Source: Aplectana chamaeleonis (Eukaryota > Nematoda > Chromadorea > Rhabditida > Cosmocercidae). Taken from it: a DNA stretch of 64,000 bases. The translations under genes were made by a program, and so were the position numbers. The notes under the pieces are model-generated. The model made no database searches. It was given only the letters and a program-made list of their open reading frames with translations, and was not told the origin of the DNA. Positions 10,868 through 22,773 of this stretch are shown piece by piece; the stretch's first letter is position 1; every line of letters starts with the position of its first letter. The stretch is taken from contig JAPDOI010001558.1 in assembly GCA_029168955.1 (NCBI GenBank), positions 48,501 to 112,500 of the forward strand, read 5' to 3'.

Positions 10868-12779
10868 CTGGGCTGGGATTCATGAACGCAGCCGGCTAGG
10901 TTTGGGTTTGGTTAGGGCAGCAACCCCAGCGGTAGCCAAACCGCGAATCGGCATTCACAGCTGCCCCATCGCGGTTGGGTGGCTAACCAGTCCGCGGCCA
11001 CGTAGAGTTCGCGCAATCATTTTAGTCTGATGAATGGACGGGGCTGCGACGGTAGATCACCGCTAGCAAATCGAACCCCATTCTCCAGTGAGGCCGCCAA
11101 CCCCGCACGGCCAGCCGCCTGGTCCATGCGTCAGACTAAAATGAAAACGGAAACCATACTTGCCACTCAATTGACGCCGAGAATCTCGATTGGAGAAAAT
11201 CAATATTGGCACTCGGGTCGGATTTCCCCTAAGCCGTCACTGTTTTCATTGCACATGATTGTTATTTTTGCTTGCTTTTTGAATTCTAATTTTTGTCTCC
11301 CTTGTGCTTTACCTTCTTCAATGGATCGCAGGCATTCAAAGGTATTTTCCTCAACTTGGAGATGTTTTTTTCATTTTTGAGATTTTCATTTTTTCCTTTC
11401 TTTTCGTCAGATCCTTTTTGGTTTTTTAAAAGTACATAAAGTGTTGCTGCTTGCTCACGATGAGCCGTAAACCTTCTGGCGAAATTTTAACCCCAATTTT
11501 AGCTTTCGCATTACTAGCCTTTTCAACTTGTTTTTTTTTTCGAAACGCCCCTCTAATTTTTTTAGTGCGTTTCACATGGCTTAGGTGATGCTGCAGGGAT
11601 CATCTTCGTCCTCTTGATGAGTTTTTGACTTCAAGTTCTCCGTTTGTCGTTTGAGTTCCGAGTTTTTCCATTTCATTTTTTTTCTAGAAATCCCTTTTTT
11701 GTTTTTTCTTCTTTGTTATTTTCACACAAGCTTAGCGTCGCTCACAGCAGGAGAAAACTAAAACGATTCTTTAAGTAAATCATGTGGAAAAATCTCGAAA
11801 CGCAAGGGAAAAACAGAAGTTCGAACGAAAAACATCGAGAAGACCCAGGCTGATCACAGAACCAATAACAAAAAAAAACTAAAAAAAAATTAAAAATCCA
11901 AGGGGGCGCTTCGGAAAAAAAAGGTAAGAAGAAAAGTTGTAAATGCGAAAAAACAAAATCATGTGGATGAGGCGAATCGGGTTTTGAAAACGCACCACGA
12001 AACCCCAGGCTGACAAAAAGGGTGCGGCATCACAATACCAAACCAAGTTGGGGTTTTCTAAAAGAAAAATAACGAAAACGTGTAGGAATAAAGCTTAGAA
12101 AAATTCTGAAAATAAGGGAATTCGGAGCCAAAATGGAGAAACCACAACGAAGAGCCTGTGGCTGATCGGTAATGTTCAGCGCACGGAAGACTTAGAAGAC
12201 TTGAAAGAACTAGAAACAAAAAGTGGAGGAAAAAAGAACAACGGTGTGCGATACAATAAAGAAGAGAGCGAGAGCAGGGACAGGCGTAGAGATTGTAGTT
12301 AGTCATGGGCAACATATGTGCATAAAACTTGCAGATGAAGTTGATGATTCTGAGGATCATTGTTATCATTATGGCTAGCGGGCCTATAATATGACAGTCA
12401 AAAACGAGCGGCATTCCTGTATTTTCAGTTTGCCTCGAAGATATCAAGTTTTTATTCGTATTCGCAAAAGGTTTTGGAATAAATTGTGCTCATTGTCCAT
12501 ATCCACAAAATGGAACTTTATTTTATTCAGATATCCTGAGAAAACCCTCGTTCGCGATTAACCAGATCGGTATTTCCTCGAGCCTCAGTGTTGTGCACTA
12601 ATAAAACGCACTAAAGATTTGACGACTAAGCCGCAAAACCGCTGCTAACCGCAGCTCCGAGGTGCGGTTACGCGTAGCCCAGTCGTAGCCCAGCCGTAAC
12701 CAAACCGGATTTTCTGTGAATGCCGGTTTCCTCCGCTAGCCCAGCCGTAACCGTGGTTTGCCTTTCATGAATGCCAGCC
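10868..12779 (+). mobile_element. 1.9 kb terminal-inverted-repeat element GGCTGGGATTCATGAA
   Basis: The left terminus GGCTGGGATTCATGAACGC and the right terminus TTTCATGAATGCCAGCC are inverted. It interrupts a repeat that is continuous at 28 kb (CACCTGATTTGTTCGC); flanking CTG and CTA suggest a diverged 3 bp duplication. The interior has a nested roughly 130 bp hairpin (11017-11143), then T-rich DNA. The longest frame (129 codons, minus, 12447-12058) is Phe/Leu-rich with no domain, so no transposase is claimed. Confidence 0.6.
11017..11143. repeat. CATTTTAGTCTGA hairpin MITE, copy 1
   Basis: Ends CATTTTAGTCTGATGAATGG and CCATGCGTCAGACTAAAATG are inverted. A second copy lies at 57433-57545 next to the 5' side of the minus-strand RTE remnant. 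Confidence 0.6.
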
Positions 12780-12954
12780 CTAATTTGTTCGCGGCATAAT
12801 AATTTCTGCAGTGCTGCTGCTCTCCCACCACCATTGAAATCTATAATCCTGTATACTGCTTCTTCTTACATATATTCGCCCTACGTTGTTGCTTACGGAG
12901 CTTGACATTTTGGTTCCTGGTCGTGGCGGGACCAACCGCGAGGGCGAGGCACCT
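12780..12954 (+). repeat. host repeat segment, left flank of a TTAA insertion
   Basis: Homologous in inverse to 21345-21450 and 23800-23880 (shared TTGCTTACGGAGCTTGACAT and GGTCGTGGCGGGACCAACCG). It ends at the TTAA used by the element at 12959-13497 and resumes after it as CCTTCACAGTGCAGCAC. Confidence 0.65.
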
Positions 12955-12958
12955 TTAA

Positions 12959-13497
12959 AGGCAGTGGTGGCGCTCAAATATGTATGCTCGTCTCTTTTCC
13001 GCTCTAAACCCTTCTCTGAGTATAGAGTAGTAGAACCTATAGGAAAAAATCGCGAAAAATGGCTGTTCTGGGTCAAATTCGTAACCTGAACTTTCTTGTC
13101 TTTTGATGGTGGATGAGTCCACCCCATATCATCGGCATCGATGATCTCTAGTATCGAAAACATCAGCCTGCTTGAAATTGAAATTCAATCAATGAACTTT
13201 CGGATTTATGTACACATCTAGTCAAAAACATTGGTTGAAGTGCTAGCTTTCATTGTTCAACAGTTTTATTAGGTAAATTTGCATTTATTTCTTCCTCTGA
13301 GTGTCGATCATTTTTGAATGCTTGTCATGAGACTGTGATCTTTCTGTGCACGTGTGCACGAACTGGAAATTTAGGGTCTTAATAACTCTAATTCTAGCCC
13401 GTTTTTCACCGTGCTATCTTCATAGTTTTTGAGCTGTTTTATATCTAAGCTGATTTTGTAGTTTTTTCGATAACGTTTTTCATCGTGACCACTGCCT
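12959..13497 (-). mobile_element. TTAA-flanked element (family TTAA-2), copy 1
   Basis: 539 bp between TTAA at 12955-12958 and 13498-13501. It begins AGGCAGTGGTGGCGCTC and ends CATCGTGACCACTGCCT. It is inverted relative to the copies at 22774, 58515 and 62634. Short frames on both strands recur in every copy but differ in length and carry stops, so they are not treated as genes. Confidence 0.85.
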
Positions 13498-13595
13498 TTA
13501 ACCTTCACAGTGCAGCACTGGTGCTGAAATTTTTGTACTTCCCTACAAGGCGAGTATCTTTGCTAATCATGCCTGAGAGGTGTTTAGAGGACATG

Positions 13596-14393
13596 TTACA
13601 ATACCCGCGCTAAGTTTTGTAAAAACGGGGAGCATCTGGCAAACTCGGCAAAAAAGCGTCCGATGCATGTAACTTTGTTGAATGAAGACGTTTTTGAATT
13701 CTGAAAACTCTATCATATTCACAGATCAAATTGCTACCTAATTGTGTGACTTGTGTGCCTTAATTCCCTAGAATCGCTTTGTTTTTCAAGGAAATAGGTT
13801 TTCCAATCGTTTTTCGAAAACGTCGCGCGCGGCGAATGCGTCGAAACTTTGAGCAGTATCTGTACAAGTAATCGATGAGTAATCGGTATGTTTTCTTTAA
13901 CAATCAGGTGCAGATGAGAGAATCTCAAGGTTTGTTCAGGTTGAATTTTCGAAATCCTTCGTTAAACACGCTTGAGAACTACCTGAAAAATCGGAGTTTT
14001 GTTGCGAAATACCCGGACTCATAAATGTAGGATTTCGAAAATTCAACCTGAACAAACCTTGAGATCCTCTCACCTGCACCTGATTCTTGAAGAAAACATA
14101 TCGATCGCTCTTCAATTACTTGTACAAATACTGCTCAAAGTTTCGCCGCATTCGCCGTGCGCGACGTTTTTGAGAAACGATTGCAAAAACTATTTCCTTC
14201 AAAAACAAAGCGATTTTAGGGAACTAAGGCACATAAGTGAGACAATTAGGTAGCAATTCGATTTGTGAATATGATAGAGTTTTCAGAATTCGAAAAAGTC
14301 TTCATTCAACAAAGTGACATGCATCGGACGCTTTTTTGCCAAGTTTGCCAGATGCTCCCCGTTTTTACAAAACTTAGCGCGGGTATTGTATGT
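13596..14393. repeat. long inverted repeat, about 365 bp arms
   Basis: The left arm runs from ACAATACCCGCGCTAAGTTT to GGATTTCGAAAA-like sequence near 13961. The right arm, 14027 to 14393, is its complement and ends GCGCGGGTATTGT. The spacer is about 65 bp. The matching frames near 13.8 and 14.1 kb are the two arms read on opposite strands. No terminal duplication was resolved. Confidence 0.75.
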
Positions 14394-14870
14394 GGAATCA
14401 TTTCGCCACAATGTCAACAGCCTAGACAATGATGCGCAATTTTTCATTAACTTCTGAAGCCCTCAGAAAACTCCATATCAAGAACTCACAAATTAACTAG
14501 GGTAATTGTCAAATTTTCGCTCAGAAATGACGAATTAACATACTGGGATATGTGTCATTTATATCAAATCTGCCCTCATTTATCAGCCCTCAACAAGAAG
14601 TTTGTCTTCAAAATAGCACTGTCCTGAGCAGTACTTGAAGAAATTTTCAATGTACATACGTGGGATGAAAAAAAAATTGAAAGAATCACCGCCTCATGAA
14701 ACACAGTTCAGTGGAAGCCAAGGAGGGAAACACTTTGACAGGAAAAAGAAGTCGGTGTTCGAAAGTTTAAGGCCATATGTGAGGAAGTTTACATACTGGT
14801 ATAAGGTGGACCTTTCAAAGGAAAGATACGTTTTCAAAATCACTTTTTGATGCAAAAATCTGGCCTGCCC
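14394..14870. other. unassigned AT-rich DNA
   Basis: No repeat partner or convincing exon was found. A 71-codon frame at 14635 is Lys-rich and unsupported. Confidence 0.3.
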
Positions 14871-14889
14871 TCTCTCTATACTCGTAAAC

Positions 14890-15000
14890 AGGGTTGTGCG
14901 GTAATTGCCGTTTGCCGGCCATTTTTGGGATTTTTTGCCGTTTCTCGTTTGCCGAAATTTTTCTTATTTTTCCGGCAAAATCGGCAAAACGTTGAAAGGA
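14890..15000. repeat. TTTGCCG-rich low-complexity repeat
   Basis: Reiterated TTTGCCG/CGGCAAA motifs recur at 16105-16180 in a similar arrangement, suggesting the two lie in related diverged repeats. Confidence 0.4.
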
Positions 15001-15756
15001 CTATGCTCACGGCCATGTATGCACTGGGGGTGAGCCGATTATCCGTTGCTTGCTTAACCGTTGTCCGGGGTTTTGGCTCATCTGAGGTGGTAGTAAATAG
15101 GCACAAAAACGCGAGTTCACTGGCGGTAAGTTCGCGGTGAACTGCAGCTAAGCGCGAGCTTTTCATCTGACGATTTTCAGGTAAGAGACCATACATTGCT
15201 GAAACTACGCATTCGCATGCCACGTTATGAGCCACTAGATGCGCATAGTGTAACAAAAAATTCCGAAAAAATGGTTCATTCTGTCTTTTTGGCAAAATAT
15301 TGATTTAGAAAGAACTAACAGAGAAATTCCCTCGACCCTCGACTGTACCGTGATGGTTTCACGGTAGTACCGCAGCAGCTCCTTGATTATTACTGTGCCG
15401 CGGAGTTTTTGTTGCAGTGTCCTGAGAGTCGACGACGCCGCGACATTGCCGCGACAGTACCGCTGCAGTTCCGTGTTGGAACCGCACGAACTTCGCGAAG
15501 ATGCATCAGCGAACAGCTTCGACTACGACTCATGGTAGAACGAGATTTTCGCTGGTTCAATAGCCCAAATTTGACGTACATCCCGTATCTCCTAGTTCGC
15601 AGTAACTGGAATACGCTCTGTTCCTAACAGACAGAGGACGTAAGCACCGCAGGTGTGTATTTGTGTTCGTAGGCCCACCCAGTTGTATTATGACTCATTT
15701 CATGAAGGTTACTCGCAGTCGGTCCTACTCTGTCGGAGCGCAGCCACCAATCGCGT

Positions 15757-15900
15757 ACCCGCAGCCGCACCACTGCGGAGCCGCAGCGTCACCACCGCGG
15801 AGCCGCAGCTGCACTACCGCGGAGTCGCAGTGGCACCACCGCGGAGCCGCAGCGGCACTACGGCGGGGCAGCAGCGGCACTATTGCGGCGCCGCCACGAC
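15757..15900. repeat. 22 bp GC-rich minisatellite
   Basis: About six to seven tandem units of the type CACCACCGCGGAGCCGCAGC. Frames on both strands through the array are long only because the unit lacks stops; none is proposed as a gene. Confidence 0.75.
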
Positions 15901-16974
15901 ATTGGCTTCCTCGCGAGGCCGCAGCGGTGATTCCTTTGACTTTCATGAGGTTCCATATGTCTTGTTTTGTCCATATGATGCCTTAAAATAGAACTACTCC
16001 CTTGAATTGGAATTATTAGAATGTTGACATGAGTGTTGAAAAAAAAAGAAAAACAAGTAGAGCGGCACATGTGAATAACTTTTGGGTCAATCTAACGGAT
16101 GAGGTTTTTGCTGTTTGCCGGCCGTACTTGGGATTTTCTTGCCGATTGCTGTTTGCCGAAATCTCAAAATCGTTTGCCGCACATCCCTGCTCGTGAAGCT
16201 TCACCCTTAACGGCTTTTCTCCACATAAACATAGGGGTGTTGGCGAGGAGACAGCGGTCGGCGAGGTGACGTTTGTTTGAAATTCTGAAGTGCTAAAAGG
16301 TTAAGGTTCCAAGTCTCAAATTTCGAGAACAAACAACAATAAAATCATAAGCTAAATACCAAAAAAATCAGCATTTATCCCCCGCAGATACATAATCTAT
16401 AAAATCAAAGACAAGCACTGTCTCGCACCTTGGCGAACCCTCTGCCTGGTTCGCTATACAAACTTTCCTAATCTCGTTTTCTTTGCATTCAGAATTTGCA
16501 TGAAATCTCAGTTTTAAAACTTTTCAAACGTTTTTGGAAAAGATTGGTAACTTTACAGCGATATTTTTTGTTGGAATGCTCCGAGCCGATTTTTAGAATC
16601 TCCACTTTTCTCCCAAAGGTCAATCAAAGGTTATTTCGGAAACCCGTAAAACTCCCCGTCGAATAGTGATTCAGTTCAGAAAAATTGTTCCCCGATCGCC
16701 CAACAGCTTTCAATTCGCGAAAAGGCAGTTTTTTTGCAAGTAACTTTTGAACCGCTCAAGATTGATGCGTGGTGAGGATTGTTTTCGGAATCTTCTTGAA
16801 ATTCTGCAGCGAAGTATATATTGGGTTCCAACCTTTTTGCTCCATAAGCCAGCCAGGTCTGTAGAGCCCAACCCCGTATTCAATGTCCATATCGAGGTGG
16901 AATTTCTGCGCGCAGTGGCAGACAGCCGCTTTTGCAGCACACAGCTTCAAGACAATGGTGCTGGATTGAAGATT

Positions 16975-17956
16975 AATTCTATCAAAAAGGGGTCTTCCAA
17001 GCGAAAGAGGTTTGGTTCGCGTCAGATACGTTCCAACAAAAAGTGAACAATAGGCAAGTAGAATGGGGAGAGTCAACAAAAGGTGAACAATACCCTCTGA
17101 GACTGATTTTCTTGGCCTATACTTCTTAACAGCGAAAACAAACCGTTGTGGTATTTTACGAGGAAGAGTTTAGTGTCTTCCGGAAAAAGGGCTTCTATTC
17201 GTTACACGAAATTTTACGGGAATACTCTTGCTCAATGCTGTAATTCTATTCTAAAGTTTTGCTTTTTCGTACAGCTAGACCTAACCGTCTGTATAGGTCT
17301 TTACGACATCATCTTCTATTCTGATGGTAAGTATTAGGTTTGCATGCACATACTTTTTAACGGTTCTCGCGTAGCCAGGACTATTTTTGGAACCACAAAG
17401 TGCTTCCGTGTAGAACACCGCAACGGTTTGTTTTCGCAATAAGAAGTGAACAATACCCTCTGAGACTGATTTTCTTGGCCTATACTTCTTAGCAGCGAAA
17501 ACAAACCGTTGCGGTGTTCTACACGGAAGCACTTTGTGGTTCCAAAAATAGTCCTGACTACGCGAGAACCATTAAAAGGTATGTGCATGCAAACCTAATA
17601 CTTACCATCAGAATAGAAGATGATGTCGTAAAGACCTATACCGACGGTTAGGTCTAGCTGTAAGGAAAAGCAAAACTTTAGAATAGAATTACAGCATTGA
17701 GCAAGAGTATTCCCGTAAAATTTCGTGTAACGAATAGAAGTCCTTTTTCCGAAAGGCACTAAACTCTTCCTCGTAAAATACCACAACGGTTTGTTTTCGC
17801 TGTTAAGAAGTATCGGCCAAGAAAATCAGTCTCAGAGGGTATTGTTCACTTTTTGTTGACTCTCCCATTCTACTTGCCTATTGTTCACTTTTTGTTGGAA
17901 CGTTTCTGACGCGAACCAAACCTCTTTCGCTTGGAAGACCCCTTTTTGATAGAATT
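16975..17956. repeat. 980 bp foldback, arms about 460 bp
   Basis: The left arm 16975-17437 and right arm 17495-17956 are near-perfect complements, from ATCAAAAAGGGGTCTTCCAA to its complement before AGAATTGTTC. A block GAACAATACCCTCTGAGACT occurs in the left arm, again in the 57 bp spacer, and inverted in the right arm. The identical short frames at 17.15 and 17.79 kb are the two arms. It has strong potential for hairpin transcripts; no transposase. Confidence 0.85.
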
Positions 17957-18164
17957 GTTCACTTTTTCTTGATATTACGAAGTAATATCTCTGAAAATTT
18001 TCAATATTTTCCAAATAGCATGGATTGATATGACAATCAGTAAGTAATTGACTTGTTGCGCGCGCTACAAATGACGCGCGACTCTCATTCGTCGACGTCC
18101 TGATGACGTCATCACATGCCCCATGCACTTTGGTGACGTCATCAAAAAGTAACAAAATTTTTCA

Positions 18165-18845
18165 GTCACTTCCCCTGTCCCTACCCTACAAAAAAGTACG
18201 TGTTTTATCGATTTGATCTACCAACTGATAATATCACTTGATATGATAAGCAGAAAAAAATAGGTATAAATGGTAAACAGTAAGTCACAGACTCGTTAGT
18301 CACTTCCCCTGTCTCTTCTCTACGAAAAAGTACATGTTTTAGCGATTTGATCTACCAACTGATAATATCACTTGATATGATAAGCAGTAAAAAATAGGAA
18401 ATGGTAAGTAGTAAGTCACAGACTTGTTAGTCACTTCCCCTGTCCCTTCTCTACGAAAAAGTACATGTTTTAGCGATTTGATCTACCAACTGATAATATC
18501 ACTTGATATGATAAGCAGTAATAAGTGAAGTAGTTAATGTTAAACAGTAAGTAACAAACTTGTTAATCACTTTCCTTGTCCCTTCCCATCGAAAAGTACA
18601 GCCTACAACGTGCTTTAGCGATTTGATCTACCAACTGATAATATCACTTGATATGATAAGCAGTAATAAGTGAAGTATTTAATGTTAAACAATACGTAAC
18701 AAACTTGTTAGTCACTTTCCTTGTCCCTTCCCATCGAAAAGTACAGCCTACAACGTGTTTTAGCGATTTGATCTACCAACTGATAATATCACTTGATATG
18801 ATAAGCAGTAATAAGTGAAGTAGTTAATGTTAAACAGTAAGTACT
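18165..18845. repeat. tandem array, 129-142 bp unit, five copies
   Basis: Each unit contains GTCACTTCCCCTGTCC-like sequence, then AGCGATTTGATCTACCAACT and ATAATATCACTTGATATGAT. Units four and five share an extra CAGCCTACAACGTG segment, so they are younger duplicates of each other. Non-coding. Confidence 0.9.
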
Positions 18846-19239
18846 CATTGTCTACCCACTCACCATCTTGCTTATCTATCCACATACCAACTTACCTGCC
18901 TCTTCAACTGATCGCTTGCGACCATTGGCAGTGACCACTACTAAGGGTGCGTTACGCACGAGGAACGACGAAGCAGGAAGGACGAAGGACGAAGCGGTAA
19001 CAGCGCACAACAAGAATTTTTGATAAGGACTCGCCGATCTAACTTTGTTAGTTTTGAACCGATTCGGCTCAAATTTTTTCAGCATGTGCCTCCTGGACCC
19101 TCTCACCTATATCCCGATGGAAATCTCTGGAGAATTTGTTTAACAGGTTTTATTAACTACTTTACAGAATTCTAAGTGATCACAAGTCCCGGGCAAAACC
19201 AAACCTCTCCAGCCACTTCGCGGCTGGAGCGATTGTGCC

Positions 19240-19500
19240 GGGACATGGAGTTCAAAGCATGATTCTCTTTGGACTACGTGTTGCAACACCGGCTGTCTGC
19301 AACTGCGGACCGGAATTTCGCTCAGATATAAATAGTCGATCCACCAAACGTCTGCGACTCTCGTTTTTGTCATGGGGACGAAAGTATCCCATGGAGATAA
19401 GTAACTGTGGAGCTCGGCTCCACCGACTTGGCTCGTTTATGGAACAATGACGGGTTGGGACCCAATAATAAGTTTGAGCCGGTTGATGTGAAAAGCGGTG
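19240..19500. repeat. diverged repeat shared with 16.8 kb
   Basis: In reverse complement this shares TTGGGTCCCAACC, TCCATAAACGAGCCAAG and CAGACAGCCG-type blocks with 16820-16940. The parent element is unrecognised. The short frames do not agree between copies. Confidence 0.35.
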
Positions 19501-19551
19501 AAGTCCATCATGAGTGAATCTCGTTATCAACAACTATAGTCCGCCATAACC

Positions 19552-20206
19552 GCCTTTATTCGGTAGTGCACAAACCCCCTTTTCACCCGCACTCGCTTCT
19601 ACAGTATTGCACCACGGCGGCGCGGTCTGTGGTGGCCCTCTCTCATCCAATCTCTCCCAACCCATGTGGCAGGCATCGACCTTCTTATGACCACCGTCCG
19701 ATCGTCCGCATGACCGGCGATCATAATCAAAAAAGGTGAGTTTTCTCGGAAATTTTCACCATCTTCAGTTGTATTGGTAATAATTTGAATGTCATCGTAA
19801 TGGGTAGTGTATAGATGAACCATCGATTCGAAACACACAAATAATGTTCAGAAAGAACGGCTTACTTAATAAAAATAAAGGAACAAACCTTTTTTCTCAA
19901 CTTCTTTGTAGCATGGAGGATTGTTTAGAGCTTCGAGTACATCCTAATCTTTAGCCAATACGATGGCATTTAAATTAATCCCTAAACAATTAAAAACGGT
20001 GAAAATTTTGGAAAAAAGACTCACGGGCCCGATTATGATCGCCGGTCATGCGGACGATCGGACGGTGGTCATACGAAGTCGATGCCCGCCATATGGGGTG
20101 GGAGGGATTGGATGAGAGAGGGCCACGACAGACCGCGCCGCCGTGGTGCAGTACTGTAGCAGCGGGTGCGGGTGGAAAGGGGGCTTGTGCACTTCCGAAT
20201 AAAGGC
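19552..20206. mobile_element. 655 bp terminal-inverted-repeat element (GCCTTTATTCGG)
   Basis: The arms of about 175 bp are inverted: GCCTTTATTCGGTAGTGCAC on the left and GTGCACTTCCGAATAAAGGC on the right, continuing through CCGATCGTCCGCATGACCGG. The middle of about 300 bp is unique and AT-rich. No coding potential. Confidence 0.75.
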
Positions 20207-20689
20207 AGTATAACTACGCCCGGCTGGGAATGTCAGGGAAAGGTTTCACCGAAAGTTGAAAGTGAAAAGAAAAAATACTAGCAATGCAAAAAAGTGAATT
20301 TCGACTATGCTCTAGCCAGCAATTTAGCGCTCAGGCTATTCTCGGCCCCGCGCCCCATCGAATAGAATTGGGGCTGCTTGAGAATTCGGCTCATTCTCTC
20401 AATCTCTGCTGTTGCTGTTCGTGCGAGCCCCAGGAGCCCGGACAGCAACAACAGTGACCCGGAACGCAACAACGGTGGCTCGGACAGCAGCAGAAGTCGA
20501 TCGAAGATTGTGAGAACGAGCCGAACTGTCAGTGGATTCGGGCCGAGAAGCCTGAGTTGTTTCCCCGTTAGCATTTTCGCGATTTGTTACGAATTGTTAC
20601 GATTCGTTACGATTTTAGGTCGAAATTTCGTGATTCGTAAATTGTAATTCGTAATTACGCACAGCCCTGTGCTGCACTTTGAAGGTTAA

Positions 20690-21340
20690 AGGCAGCATAC
20701 ACGCTCGCAAGCATAGTCGAGATAACAGCATGAATAGGTCCGCACGGCCCGTACTATGTCGTCAACGACGTTTGAAGCGCTGAAAACTGTGCAGGATGAC
20801 AATATTTGACAACGTTTGAGCAATCTTGCCTTCCACGCCCGTATTTTCACACCCCTTCGAGTAACAGAATGAGAATCGATACTTGAGAAAACATGTGAAA
20901 ACTTAGAATGATAGCACTATAAAAAGGGAGTGCAGTAGAGAAAAACTCGATTTACCTCAATATAACATGTTTGTGCACTGATAAAACCCTCCATTTCAAG
21001 AGGTCAGCCAAATTAGAGCGGCATTCTCGAAAGTGGACGAGAGTCAATAGGTATGCAGACATGTTATACTCAAGTAAACCAAGCTATTTCTCTCGTGCAC
21101 TCCCATTTGATAGTGCTATCACTTTCAATTATCACAAGTTTTCACAAGTATCGATTCTCATTCTGTTACTCGAAGGGGTGTGAAAATACGGGCGTGGAAG
21201 GCGAGAATGCTCAAACATTGTCAAATATTGTCATCCTGGACAGTTTCCAGCGCTTCAAATGTCATCGACGACATAGTACGGGCCGTGCGGACCTATCTAT
21301 GCTGTTATCTCGACTATGCTTGCGAGCGTGTATGCTGCCT
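20690..21340. mobile_element. palindromic TTAA-flanked element (family TTAA-3), copy 1
   Basis: 651 bp between TTAA at 20686-20689 and 21341-21344. The ends are AGGCAGCATACACGCTCG and CGAGCGTGTATGCTGCCT, and the inversion continues almost to the centre (CGTATTTTCACACCCCTTCG and its complement). A related element at 35769-39389 carries an RTE insertion. Confidence 0.85.
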
Positions 21341-21341
21341 T

Positions 21342-21770
21342 TAAAGGTGCGTCGCCCCCGCGGTTGGTCCCGCCACGACCAGGAGCCAAAATGTCAAGCT
21401 CCGTAAGCAACAACTTCGCACTACGCTTAAGATTTTCTATATTCGATCATTTTTGAGGATTTATTCATGTAGTATTGAATAAATCATTTGATTTCTATCC
21501 ATCTTTCTTATTTTATTAACTGAATAATGTATTTACTGATCATCTATTTCATTAACAATTTATGATTTTTTTCTGCATTTTTCAAGATATGCATTTATGA
21601 ACTTAAACAACTATTTACCTGTTTATTCAACAGGTTTTGTATTTACCGAATTATTCATAAAGTTACAACCCTTTATTTACACCAGATAATTTTGCAATTC
21701 GCCTTTGATGGTCATAATTAGGGCCACATTTCCTATAAGTATCATTTTGGGATTTATTCAATTGAAGCAT
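21342..21770. repeat. left arm of a long inverted repeat (partner 23490-23880)
   Basis: AT-rich sequence with TATGCATTTATGAACTTAAA, CTATTTACCTGTTTATTCAA and GGGCCACATTTCCTATAAGT recurs inverted at 23490-23880. The 1.7 kb between the arms holds a fragment of the CTCTGAGAG family (21807-21890) and two further elements. Confidence 0.7.
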
Positions 21771-22006
21771 CAAGTGCTGAAGTAGAGGCAAAACAGTTAA
21801 CTCCTACTCTGATAGTTTTAGCCGAGAAATAGCAGGTTGCCGCCAAATAGTCGCTAAATAATATTGGCTGCGAAATAGCCGCCAAATATATGGTCTGTCT
21901 GGGTCTAGTTTATTGCAGTTAAGTTCAATTCAGTCGAGTCGGAATGTACGATTGCATTTCCTTGTGAATAGAGCGGATACTTACACAGTTGAATAGTTGC
22001 TCACTA

Positions 22007-22607
22007 CTCTGAGAGAATTCCACGCGATCGTTCACGGATAGAATCCACTCGGTTTCTGGTAGGAGCCGAGAGGATACTACCATGGGGCTATCGCGGAACG
22101 ATCACGAGATTCTGCCAGTCTCAAACCGAGAGCGTACCACGTTTGCTCATCGATGCTCCCGCCATGCTTCACCGCGGAACCACGAGGATTCGAGCCCGGA
22201 GCTATGATCGCTAGATTCGGCCAGCCTCCACCCCTGATCGTACCGCATCCATGACCTCTCGGTGTTTCAGCCTAACGAGTGTTGCCTATCAGATCAACAC
22301 GAAACTATAACGTATTGCCCGTGCCGTATTCCGCGCTGATGTACAAATCTTGACAGCATGAGAGCGCGGGACTGGGGGGAAACTATCACGGTACCATTGC
22401 GGATCGCGAGTTCACCACGGTACTAGCACGGTTAACTTGGTGAAGATTGCGAAACCATCACGGTACGAGCACGAAAATGTCAACGGATAGGTCGATTGGG
22501 TAACTATCGCGGAACGGACGCGGAGCGCGAGACTAGTGGAAGACGAACACGGTACCATCGCGGACCGCGGGAGCATCATGGTGCTAGCGCGAAAGATTCT
22601 CTCAGAG
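22007..22607. mobile_element. CTCTGAGAGAATTC terminal-inverted-repeat element
   Basis: CTCTGAGAGAATTCCACGCG and GCGAAAGATTCTCTCAGAG stand between TA at 22005-22006 and 22608-22609, as in Tc1/mariner-type insertions. The interior repeats CGCGGTACC / CACGGTACCA motifs. About 600 bp, no coding potential. The first eight bases match those of the family at 8041 and 49648. Confidence 0.7.
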
Positions 22608-22773
22608 TATGGGCCTTGTTATGGGTCACTGCCTTCCTTCAAGAAAGTCCTAGAGATTTATCCAACTAGGGACTGATCCCAACGCGAACTGGAGATTCAG
22701 AAAATAATCTGTTGAATGCTGTGGAGGGGGGGGGAAGGGAGCGTATGAAGAGTAACAATTCAAAGTTCTTTAA

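Noticed and set aside
12058..12447. 129-codon minus-strand ORF
   Set aside because: Low-complexity Phe/Leu/Ser-rich translation of T-rich transposon interior; no domain, no splice context.
15653..15991. Two 107-112 codon ORFs
   Set aside because: Translations of a 22 bp GC-rich minisatellite.
18165..18845. CRISPR-like regular repeats
   Set aside because: Units are 129-142 bp with no short repeat/unique spacer structure, in a eukaryotic sequence.
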